Assembly (NCBI GenBank): GCA_028682915.1
Contig: JAJRAN010000034.1
Span: forward strand, 1-36,223
Length of the DNA stretch: 36,223 nucleotides
DNA from: Methanomassiliicoccales archaeon
Lineage (GTDB): Archaea > Thermoplasmatota > Thermoplasmata > Methanomassiliicoccales > UBA472
Reading direction: 5' to 3'
Numbering within the stretch: position 1 is the first letter of the stretch; the number at the start of each line of letters is the position of its first letter. Below are positions 30,302-36,223 of this stretch, in pieces. The position numbers and the translations under genes are program-made. The notes beneath the pieces were generated by a model that saw only the letters and a program-made list of their open reading frames with translations, was not told where the DNA came from and did no database searches.

Positions 30302-32113
30302 ATGCTGAGCTGCGTGCTGCTCAGGGCCCGCGAACTCACCAAGACCTTCGGCAAGAAAGAGGTTCTGCGATCGGTCAGCGTCCTGGTGGAGAAGGGAGAC
30401 CGCATCGGCCTGGTCGGGCCCAACGGTTCTGGCAAGTCCACGCTGCTCAAGATCATCACCCGAGAGCTGAGGCCGGACACCGGCGATCTGGAGCTCAGAA
30501 CGGATAGAATCGGCTACTTGGCCCAGCTTGACGAAAGCACAGAGGATACCGTTGGAAGCACGCTTCTCGACCCAAGGCAGCGCTCTATCGAGCGTCGCAT
30601 GTTTGAGCTCGAGTCGGCGATGACGCGGGCGGGAGAGGACTCGAGCGTCGACCTGGATGAGGTCGTCCTTGAGTACAATCGGCTGCAGGAGGAGCTGACC
30701 TCGAGGAGGGAGCACCTGGTGGAAGACACCCGGAAGGACGCCATGGAGCGCATGGGGATATCCGATCGCTCAGAGGAGCGCAGGGTGGAGGAGATGAGTG
30801 GAGGCGAGCGCACAAAGGTGCGCCTAGCCCGAATACTCATGCAGGCCGAGGAGGCGGACCTCCTGATCCTCGATGAACCAACCAGCCACCTCGACATCGA
30901 AGGAGTGGAGTCGCTGGAGGACTACCTTCTGCATTATCCGGGGGCGGTGATTGTGGTCTCACATGACCGCTATTTCCTAGACCGGGTGGCGACTTGTATC
31001 TGGGACCTGGACAGAGGAGGGGTCAGGGAGTTCCAGGGCAACTACTCAGATTTCGTGAAAAAGAAGGCGCTGGAACAGGAGAAGCTGAAGGCCGCGAGTG
31101 AGAAGAACCGGAAGGAACGGGAACGCTTGCTTAAGGTCGCGGAGGAGCAACACCTGCGCAACTGGTACGGCACGACGCACAAGACCACCTTGAAAAGGGT
31201 GGAGAGGATGGGGGTCGTCGAAGGCCCGGAGCAGGAGGGCAGCGTGAGCTTTGGCATCGAGGTGGCGGAGAAGCACAGCAAAGGGTTCGTCGTCGCCAAG
31301 GACCTGGTGGTGGTAAGGGGCAACCAGAGGGTCCTGGACAAGCTGGATCTGGAGGTCAGCCTCGGCGACAAGCTCGGCGTCTTCGGGCCCAACGGGGCGG
31401 GCAAGACCACACTTCTAAAGGTCATCAGGAAGGAGCTGGGATACCTCGGGGAGCTATGGGTCTCTCCCGCCGCCAAGATCGGCTACTTCTCCCAGGGGCA
31501 CGACAGCTTGGACGGGAGGCTGACGCCCGAGGAGCAGCTGATCCAGGTCCTTGGGAGCGAGGAGAAGGGATTGGCCAGGTCCTTGCTTGCGAGGTTCCTG
31601 TTCGACGATCTCCAGGTCAAGACACCGATCGCCAAGCTGTCTGGAGGGGAGAGAGCGAAGGTGGCCCTCGCGCTCCTGATATGCGAGAGGAGGAACCTCC
31701 TCCTCCTTGACGAGCCGACCAACTATCTGGATACCGGGTCCAGGGAGGCGGTAGAGGCGGCTCTGCGCGAGTATCCAGGCACATTGATACTGGTCACCCA
31801 TGATCGCTATCTCATGGACGCGGTCTGCAACAAGGTGGCCGAGCTCAGAAGGGGGCGGCTCAGGATGTTCGCGGGGACCTACTCGCAGATGAAGGGCGTC
31901 ATCCAGCGGCAGGAGGTCCTGGCGGAGGCGCAGGTCTATCGAGTGGTATTGGGGTTCACCGATTGGACGACCAGGAAGAAGCTGAGGCCAGGGGACACGG
32001 TTGCGATCGCCCCATCCGAGATGGAGAACTATCAATGGGCCTTGGACAACGGCAAGCTCAAGCGCCTGGACAAGAAGGAGTACAAGAAGGTCAGGAAGCC
32101 CGATGCCGAATGA
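30302..32113 (+). CDS. ABC-F family ATPase
   Basis: 603 residues with two ABC domains and no membrane segment, the ABC-F layout of ribosome-associated factors. The first domain has GPNGSGKST, EMSGGERTKVRL and LDEPTSHLD; the second has GPNGAGKTT, KLSGGERAKVAL and LDEPTNYLD. A charged linker (about 240-290, KKKALEQEKLKAASEKNRKE) corresponds to the P-site tRNA interaction motif of ABC-F proteins. Both catalytic Glu and the SHDRYFL/THDRYLM His switches are intact. A C-terminal extension follows (about 540-603). ATG 30302 or GTG 30314 may be the start. It is GC-rich again, marking the end of the surface locus. Confidence 0.93.
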   Translation: MLSCVLLRARELTKTFGKKEVLRSVSVLVEKGDRIGLVGPNGSGKSTLLKIITRELRPDTGDLELRTDRIGYLAQLDESTEDTVGSTLLDPRQRSIERRMFELESAMTRAGEDSSVDLDEVVLEYNRLQEELTSRREHLVEDTRKDAMERMGISDRSEERRVEEMSGGERTKVRLARILMQAEEADLLILDEPTSHLDIEGVESLEDYLLHYPGAVIVVSHDRYFLDRVATCIWDLDRGGVREFQGNYSDFVKKKALEQEKLKAASEKNRKERERLLKVAEEQHLRNWYGTTHKTTLKRVERMGVVEGPEQEGSVSFGIEVAEKHSKGFVVAKDLVVVRGNQRVLDKLDLEVSLGDKLGVFGPNGAGKTTLLKVIRKELGYLGELWVSPAAKIGYFSQGHDSLDGRLTPEEQLIQVLGSEEKGLARSLLARFLFDDLQVKTPIAKLSGGERAKVALALLICERRNLLLLDEPTNYLDTGSREAVEAALREYPGTLILVTHDRYLMDAVCNKVAELRRGRLRMFAGTYSQMKGVIQRQEVLAEAQVYRVVLGFTDWTTRKKLRPGDTVAIAPSEMENYQWALDNGKLKRLDKKEYKKVRKPDAE

Positions 32114-32145
32114 TCGCGGGAATAATTTGATAACCTTGGCTCCGA

Positions 32146-32244
32146 ATGAATTTGCTAATTGGTGTGTCCGAGGCTCCGATACCAAAGGACGTCACCTTGT
32201 GGATCTGCAACGAGATCAGGGCCCAGGAAGCCTATGCTCTTTGA
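32146..32244 (+). CDS. Possible 32-residue microprotein
   Basis: ATG 32146 opens a 32-codon frame ending TGA 32242-32244: MNLLIGVSEA, PIPKDVTLWI, CNEIRAQEAY, AL. The composition is protein-like, with GC-rich third positions typical of the genes here. A/T-rich AATAATTTGATAA (32121-32133) lies about 20-26 nt upstream, which would allow a leaderless start. The end overlaps the 3' end of the converging ACT gene by 13 nt. It could also be a remnant of a longer gene. The rest of 32114-32231 holds nothing else. Confidence 0.3.
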   Translation: MNLLIGVSEAPIPKDVTLWICNEIRAQEAYAL

Positions 32245-32618
32245 ACCATTCCCAACGATTCTAGGGCCTCGACTCCCTTCTCCGCGTCCTTATCCAGAAC
32301 GAGGACATGGTCGGTCCGGTAGGATGAGATCACGAAGATCGGGATCCCCAGATCGGCCATGGCCTCTGACACCAAGGCCATGAAACCGACCAGGTCCAAG
32401 TCCAGGTCCCCAATGAAAGATATCATCCTGTAGGTCCTTCGCCCGAAGGCACTCTCATCATCGCGCAGGGCTCGTACCACCGTCCTCTCGCCGCGGTAGT
32501 CTATAAGCGCGAAGGCTCCGATGACCTCGTCGGTAGGACTGGCAAGTACAATCTCGAACCTCTCCTGGTGCACCCTGAACCCGATGCCTCGCACTTGGAT
32601 GAGATCCTTCCGCCGCAT
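32232..32618 (-). CDS. ACT-domain protein (COG3603/CASTOR-like type)
   Basis: 128 residues. A first half with VRGIGFRVHQERFEIVLAS and AFALIDYRGERTVVRA is followed by an ACT-type ligand-binding unit: MISFIGDLDLDLVGFMALVS, LGIPIFVISSYRTDHVLV and EKGVEALESLGM. The ISSYxTDHVLV strand is the hallmark of the small ACT proteins related to CASTOR. These bind amino acids, but the ligand here is unknown. It converges with the ABC-F gene and is divergent from the small ferritin gene. Confidence 0.82.
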   Translation of the reverse strand: MRRKDLIQVRGIGFRVHQERFEIVLASPTDEVIGAFALIDYRGERTVVRALRDDESAFGRRTYRMISFIGDLDLDLVGFMALVSEAMADLGIPIFVISSYRTDHVLVLDKDAEKGVEALESLGMVQRA

Positions 32619-32754
32619 AAAGGTCGAATCGTCTGACCAGATGAAATTGGTTTTGCCTAGGGCCCCAAGTCAAAATACCCATCCTGAGGATGGAAGGTGC
32701 GGCCAAAGCCATTACATATTTCCGCTTCATCTTCCTGGTGAGGATGTGGCAACC

Positions 32755-33039
32755 ATGCTCTCACAAGCACCCATCGATCTGGCCAAGGTCAAGCAGAATG
32801 AGATTGACAAGGAAGCCCTCAGGCTCGCGGTCATCGCCGAGCTTGACGCGATCACCTTATACGAGCAGCTAGCAGCGGCCGTGAAGAAGGAAGACCTCAA
32901 GAAAGTCCTTCTTGATGTGGCAAAGGAAGAGAAGACCCATGTGGGGGAATTCCAGGCTCTGCTATTGAAGTACGATGAAGAGCAGGCAGAGGAGATGGAC
33001 AAGGGAAGGCAAGAGGTCGAGGAGCTCACTGAGAAGTGA
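32755..33039 (+). CDS. Encapsulin-cargo-type ferritin-like protein (EncFtn-like)
   Basis: 94 residues, two long helices. EALRLAVIAELDAITLYEQL and KKVLLDVAKEEKTHVGEF carry the Glu and ExxH ligands of half-ferritin proteins, which form a diiron site only on dimerisation. I recall close similarity to the ferritin-like N-terminal domain fused to the Pyrococcus furiosus encapsulin shell (EELMEILRLAIIAELDAI-type). No shell gene lies in this window. ATG 32755 has GGTGAGG upstream; GTG 32746 is an alternative. TATA-like ACATATTT (32713-32720). Confidence 0.82.
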   Translation: MLSQAPIDLAKVKQNEIDKEALRLAVIAELDAITLYEQLAAAVKKEDLKKVLLDVAKEEKTHVGEFQALLLKYDEEQAEEMDKGRQEVEELTEK

Positions 33040-33057
33040 GCTCGGCCCAATTTTTTA

Positions 33058-33276
33058 TTAAATTTGATCCCCCATTATGGCCTGGTTCAGGTCCTCCACC
33101 AATTTCTCGGGTTCCGCACCCATTAGCATCGCCGCCTGTTTGACGGAGATTATCTTGGCGGCATGCCTCATCACCGGGGTCTCAAGGTCCGTGTATCCTA
33201 TTCCATACAGAACCTTCAACGTCTCAGGAAAAAGATCGATGACCTTTTCGAGGTCCATGTCCTCGTTGATCCTCAT
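33058..33276 (-). CDS. DUF1858-like small protein
   Basis: 72 residues. The pattern DLEKVIDLFPETLKVLYGIG, then TPVMRHAAKIISVKQAAMLM and PEKLVEDLNQAI matches DUF1858/ScdA-N-like domains, which often carry a redox Cys pair; this one has no Cys at all. It starts 4 nt after the rhodanese stop, with GAGAGGTAA overlapping that stop, so it is translated from the same mRNA. A role as partner or adaptor of sulfur-transfer chemistry is a guess. Confidence 0.75.
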   Translation of the reverse strand: MRINEDMDLEKVIDLFPETLKVLYGIGYTDLETPVMRHAAKIISVKQAAMLMGAEPEKLVEDLNQAIMGDQI

Positions 33277-33280
33277 ATCG

Positions 33281-34102
33281 TTACCTCTCCACCTCGCATC
33301 CTTCCGCGTCCCCCCATTCCGACCATGATGAGTCGTAGGTCCGGACCTTGGGGTATCCCAAGAGACGAAGCATCATGTAACCATGGCTAGCCCTAAGACC
33401 CATCCAGCAATAGACGACCACCTCCTTGTCAGGCGTCAATCCGCTCATCTCGTACATTCTCCGAAGCTCATCAGGTTTCTTGAACTTGGCCGTCCGAGGA
33501 TCGATCGCCTCCAGCCAATGAATGTGAACTGCCCCAGGGATATGCCCTCCCCTCTTGCCGAATGCCATCTTGCCTGAGTACTCGCCTTCCCTGCGGACAT
33601 CCAGGTATTTGACGCCCTTGTCTTTCAAATGGTCAATGATCCATTCCTTGGTGGCGAGGTTCCCTTCGTCATGGCCTGCTCGATAGCGCGTGGTCTTCAC
33701 CTTTGGAATAGTGAAGGAAAAGGAATTACCAGCATCCAACCAGGTCTTGATGCTCCCATCATACACTTTGACCTTCTTATGTCCGAAATGCTCCAAGGTC
33801 CAGAGGAGCCTGGCCGAGAACAGACCTCCGAAATTGTCATAGGCCACGACCGTGGTATCCTTTCCTATCCCTTTAGATGACATCAACCCCTCAAACCTCT
33901 CTTGAGGAATGCACATGGCAGGTAGTCCGCCCCACGACCTCACGATATCGAACAGCTCGATGTTGACCGCGTTCTGCACGTGTCCCTTTCCATAATCATA
34001 GGACGACCTGGTGTCTACGATCCTGAGTTCAGGATCATCGAGGTGGCTCTCCAGCCAATCCGAATCAACTATCTCTGGCCCTGAAGCGATTCTGGCCTCC
34101 AT
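33281..34102 (-). CDS. Rhodanese-type sulfurtransferase (thiosulfate/mercaptopyruvate family)
   Basis: About 273 residues with two rhodanese domains. The first (VDTRSSYDYGKGHVQNAVNI, VVAYDNFGGLFSARL) is inactive: Asp replaces Cys in the loop YDNFGG. The second (LDVRREGEYSG, GGHIPGAVHI) carries the catalytic Cys in VVYCWMGLRASHG, a six-residue CWMGLR loop. It transfers sulfane sulfur to cyanide or protein thiols. ATG 34102 has CAGGAT 8 nt upstream and a TATA-like AGTAAATAG near 34132-34140. It is cotranscribed with the DUF1858-like gene. Confidence 0.93.
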   Translation of the reverse strand: MEARIASGPEIVDSDWLESHLDDPELRIVDTRSSYDYGKGHVQNAVNIELFDIVRSWGGLPAMCIPQERFEGLMSSKGIGKDTTVVAYDNFGGLFSARLLWTLEHFGHKKVKVYDGSIKTWLDAGNSFSFTIPKVKTTRYRAGHDEGNLATKEWIIDHLKDKGVKYLDVRREGEYSGKMAFGKRGGHIPGAVHIHWLEAIDPRTAKFKKPDELRRMYEMSGLTPDKEVVVYCWMGLRASHGYMMLRLLGYPKVRTYDSSWSEWGDAEGCEVER

Positions 34103-34183
34103 TTCAATAATCCTGCATTGTGAATGCAATCCTATTTACTCGAACCAAGGATATTAAATGATTTTGAAACCACAAGAAAAATA

Positions 34184-34225
34184 ATCGATTGACTGGACAG
34201 GAAGGATGTCACACCATCAATCGAT
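34184..34225. repeat. 9-bp perfect inverted repeat between rhodanese and ZIP genes
   Basis: ATCGATTGA (34184-34192) and TCAATCGAT (34217-34225) are perfect complements with a 24-nt spacer. The site lies in the 222-nt divergent intergenic region, about 30 nt before a TATA-like AGTAATATC (34251-34259) that would serve the ZIP gene. It could be an operator or an RNA hairpin. Confidence 0.45.
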
Positions 34226-34324
34226 GTAATCTAGGCATTTGCAGAATGTGAAAGTAATATCATCTGTTGTGGGCATTCCTTTGCTGGTTGATTTGAGCAT
34301 GATTCTTGAGGGCGGTGAGAGTCG

Positions 34325-35047
34325 ATGATTCCCGAAGCGGCCTTCTGGGGGTTAGTTTCCACTATCCCATTGCTCATCGGGGCATACATCGCGTTCAGGT
34401 TCCGCCCTTCCCCGAAGGTCGTCGGCATCATCATGGGTTTCGGCGCTGGTGCCTTGATAGCCGCCGTCGCCTACGAATTGATTCCCGAGACCTCTCCGCG
34501 CGACTTCGCTTCTTTCATCTCCCTTGGGCTAGGCGCGGTCGTGTTCTATCTTGCCACCTCATGGATCGATAGGCGCTCGAGGCGAAAAGGCAAGGAAGGG
34601 GAGAGCGCCAAGGCGCAGACGGGAAAGGCCATCGTCCTCGGCGCACTCCTCGACGGCATACCCGAGTCCCTGGTCCTGGGCATGTCCCTTGGGATAGGGG
34701 GTGCGATAAGCGTAGCGTTCCTCGGAGCGGTATTCGTCTCGAACCTCCCTGAGAGCATCGGTGCCACATCAGAGATGGACCGTGGCGGCATGGAACACGC
34801 CAAGGTTTACAAGATTTGGCTGTCCGTGCTCCTGGTATGTGTGGCCGTCACCGTCTTGGGGGCAATCCTGATCCAATACACCTCTGGAGTGGAAGGTATA
34901 TATGTCAAGGCGTTCGCGGCCGGGGCGGTGCTTGCGATGCTGACCGATTCGATGATACCTGAAGGCTTCGAGGAAGGAGGGAGGCTCACAGGGTTGATGA
35001 CGGTGTTGGGATTCGCCTTTGCTTCAATTCTCGCGTTGATTGGATAG
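34325..35047 (+). CDS. ZIP-family divalent metal transporter
   Basis: 240 residues, about seven membrane helices. The signature metal-binding helices are present: VAYELIPET, ALLDGIPESLVLGMSLG (helix IV, with the DGIPE variant of HNxPEG), SNLPESIG (helix V) and LTDSMIPEGFE. A charged loop (RRSRRKGKEGESAKAQ) after helix III faces the cytoplasm. ZIP proteins move Zn2+, Fe2+ or Mn2+ into the cytoplasm; the Asp in place of His in helix IV leaves selectivity open. GGCGGTGAGAG precedes the ATG. Confidence 0.88.
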   Translation: MIPEAAFWGLVSTIPLLIGAYIAFRFRPSPKVVGIIMGFGAGALIAAVAYELIPETSPRDFASFISLGLGAVVFYLATSWIDRRSRRKGKEGESAKAQTGKAIVLGALLDGIPESLVLGMSLGIGGAISVAFLGAVFVSNLPESIGATSEMDRGGMEHAKVYKIWLSVLLVCVAVTVLGAILIQYTSGVEGIYVKAFAAGAVLAMLTDSMIPEGFEEGGRLTGLMTVLGFAFASILALIG

Positions 35048-35143
35048 GCGTTCGGTCTGAGAATGAAGAAATGATAGATATGGACGTGTATCATTCAACG
35101 AAAAAATTAGATGAGAAAAGGTTTGCATCTTGAAGCAGCATTC

Positions 35144-35437
35144 CTAGAGGCTGGCTAAGGTGTGCATGATTTTGTACGAATCGGTTCCTGGAGGCACGAA
35201 TTGGAGGATCGGGATAATGTCCGCAGTATGCATCTCTGGAACGACCTTTGCCAAATATTTCTTGACCTCTTCGGGGTTCTCCGTGTCCCAAATGCACCAT
35301 GCTCCAGTCAGCCGCGAATCAACGTAACTGCTTATCATGTTCGAGCCCTTTGGTGCTCCTGGCATTGCCTCGATTACCTTTCTTCCTACGACTTTGAAAT
35401 CTTCTTTCTTCCAGGTGTGTATAATTAGAAAACACAT
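35144..35437 (-). CDS. DUF3303-like small ferredoxin-fold protein
   Basis: 97 residues. The pattern MCFLIIHTWKKEDFKVVGRK, then AWCIWDTENPEEVKKYLAK and HTADIIPILQF resembles DUF3303/Dabb-like alpha-beta proteins of unknown role. GGGGGTG lies 6 nt before ATG 35437, and TTAAGTA (minus, about 35479-35485) is a suitable TATA box. It converges with the ZIP gene. Confidence 0.7.
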   Translation of the reverse strand: MCFLIIHTWKKEDFKVVGRKVIEAMPGAPKGSNMISSYVDSRLTGAWCIWDTENPEEVKKYLAKVVPEMHTADIIPILQFVPPGTDSYKIMHTLASL

Positions 35438-35506
35438 GGTCTACACCCCCGAAATATGACTCTCGAGGCCTTCGATACTTAAGTCTTATTTTGGCAATCG
35501 ATAGTT

Positions 35507-35531
35507 TTCAGACGACACTTGTCGTACCTGA
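35507..35531. promoter_or_regulatory. Palindrome upstream of the DUF3303-like gene
   Basis: ACGACA-CT-TGTCGT (35512-35525), extended by TCAG and CTGA on the outside with a 2-nt offset. It lies about 30 nt upstream of the presumed TATA box, where an archaeal activator would bind. The rest of 35438-35594 shows no other structure. Confidence 0.35.
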
Positions 35532-35594
35532 GAAACCATGTAAAATTAGAAAGCTCATGGACCCGGCTATAGAACTGGTGCTCGCTTGTAAATG

Positions 35595-35987
35595 TCAGAT
35601 CGCGTCTTCCATGCTACAGACCATTTGCGCAAACTGCCCGGCTGTGTTCCTCCAAATCTTGAGGGATTGCAGCCACTTCTCCTCCTTTCCAATTGCTTCA
35701 ATATTCGAGTGAACGAGGTCGATCAGATGGTCGTAGTAATTCACCAGGTTGTATATTGGCCATTCCTCATTTGAGATGGTGGCCATATCCTCGATCTTGA
35801 TGCACTTCTCTAGCAACTCAAGTTTACTCTGTATAACTCCAACTTCGAAGCCAGTGATCCTAATAAAATCACTGGCCGAATGAATATTCTCAAAAAACCT
35901 GAATGACCACAGTCTGGTGAGCTCGTTGAGATCATGACGAACCCCTTTAGATAGCCGCAAAGCCTCAACCAGAAATTCCTTTTCCAT
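35595..35987 (-). CDS. Hypothetical helical protein
   Basis: Not recognised. About 130 residues from ATG 35987 (TTG 35999 also possible). Entirely helical in appearance: KEFLVEALRLSKGVRHDLNE, SKLELLEKCIKIEDM, VNYYDHLIDLVHSNIEAI and WLQSLKIWRNTAGQF. No signal, membrane helix or metal motif; two isolated Cys. It is A/T-rich compared with core genes, which may mean acquired or fast-evolving DNA. GGAAGAGC lies before the ATG. Confidence 0.6.
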   Translation of the reverse strand: MEKEFLVEALRLSKGVRHDLNELTRLWSFRFFENIHSASDFIRITGFEVGVIQSKLELLEKCIKIEDMATISNEEWPIYNLVNYYDHLIDLVHSNIEAIGKEEKWLQSLKIWRNTAGQFAQMVCSMEDAI

Positions 35988-36087
35988 GCTCTTCCACAAA
36001 ATTAGGTACGACTCTTAGATTTCACCTTTTCGGTAATTAATCCCAGACTGTCAGGCATGTTAGAATGGTCCATGACATGTGAGGCGT

Positions 36088-36094
36088 AAAAAAA
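36088..36094 (-). terminator. T-run terminator of tRNA-Gly
   Basis: Seven T on the minus strand, about 10 nt after the tRNA 3' end. This is the usual archaeal oligo-T terminator. The remaining bases of 36000-36104 show nothing else. Confidence 0.6.
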
Positions 36095-36104
36095 TGATTG
36101 GGAG

Positions 36105-36177
36105 TGCGGGCGTCGGGATTTGAACCCGAGTTTTAAGCTTGGCAAGCTTAAGTGATAACCAGCTACACTACGCCCGC
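36105..36177 (-). tRNA. tRNA-Gly(GCC)
   Basis: The minus strand folds into a full cloverleaf. The acceptor stem GCGGGCG pairs with CGCCCGC. The D arm contains AGCTGGTTA. The anticodon stem TAAGC/GCTTA encloses loop TTGCCAA with anticodon GCC. The T arm is TCGGG-TTCAAAT-CCCGA. The discriminator base is A and no CCA is encoded. There is no intron. Confidence 0.97.
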
Positions 36178-36204
36178 TTGAGCATCGTCCCGAATGTGGT
36201 AGGG

Positions 36205-36218
36205 TATAATAAACCTTT
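36205..36218 (-). promoter_or_regulatory. Promoter of tRNA-Gly
   Basis: Minus-strand GAAAGGTTTATTATA (BRE-like GAAAGG and TATA TTTATTATA), centred about 32 nt from the mature 5' end, leaving a short 5' leader for RNase P. Confidence 0.7.
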
Positions 36219-36223
36219 CAATG

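Noticed and set aside
31454-32185. 243-codon open frame on the minus strand
   Set aside because: Antisense to the second ABC-F ATPase domain; no motif of its own.
32521-32754. In-frame upstream extension of the small ferritin gene
   Set aside because: It runs antisense to the start of the ACT gene and through its promoter. The ferritin pattern begins only after ATG 32755.
1-36223. CRISPR array, insertion sequence or integrase
   Set aside because: No regularly spaced direct repeats, terminal inverted repeats flanking a transposase, or recombinase-like protein was seen.

Overview
The window is archaeal chromosomal DNA. It encodes a replication factor C small subunit, ribosomal protein L40e, an archaeal-type topoisomerase I, NikR, an ADP-forming acyl-CoA synthetase subunit and a response regulator fused to DUF835. 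Promoters are TATA-type, about 26 nt from the transcript start, and often fall directly in front of an ATG or GTG (leaderless genes). High GC in the core genes, the receiver-DUF835 fusion and the SHOCT-tailed paralogs suggest the Thermoplasmatota, possibly near Methanomassiliicoccales. No methanogenesis gene is present to confirm this.

Layout. 1-7.7 kb: a truncated tRNA thiolation gene diverges from rfcS. Then come two tandem paralogs resembling doubled ATC-hydrolase modules, L40e, the response regulator, enolase, an OsmC protein, and a nucleotidyltransferase overlapping it tail to tail. 7.7-9.9 kb: a cytochrome b5-like heme protein, a gene-poor stretch with a 47-nt bulged hairpin, a small Cys-rich protein, and a CobW-type metallochaperone GTPase coupled to a His-tailed partner. 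9.9-19.3 kb: topA, nikR and an acyl-CoA synthetase alpha subunit on the minus strand face a plus-strand run of an AsnB-like PP-loop enzyme, folC, nth, hypA and hypD. CobW, the His-tailed protein, NikR, HypA and HypD point to nickel handling and NiFe-hydrogenase maturation. 19.3-24.3 kb: a CorA relative without the usual GMN motif, two ferritin-like proteins, a DEAD-box helicase with a DbpA-like tail, and an HdeD-like membrane protein.

24.3-30.3 kb is the most distinctive region and looks lower in GC. A candidate small RNA unit (tRNA-like promoter, 47-nt hairpin, T-run) sits between converging genes, followed by an unusual Fe-S protein. Next is a four-gene cell-surface locus: a TasA/camelysin-like secreted subunit, a SipW/Sec11-type signal peptidase, a kelch-repeat protein with a TasA-like leader, and a single-pass membrane protein with a TasA-like and CARDB-like exterior and a winged-helix-like cytoplasmic tail. 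The last three genes overlap by 8 nt each. A perfect hairpin separates the subunit gene from the rest, and AGTGA/TCACT palindromes flank the promoter. I read this as an archaeal TasA-SipW-like fibre or biofilm system with its own candidate sensor.

30.3-36.2 kb: an ABC-F ATPase, an ACT-domain protein, a stand-alone encapsulin-cargo-type ferritin, a rhodanese with a DUF1858 protein, a ZIP transporter, two small proteins, and tRNA-Gly(GCC) with a clear promoter and T-run terminator. No CRISPR array, insertion sequence or integrase was seen.
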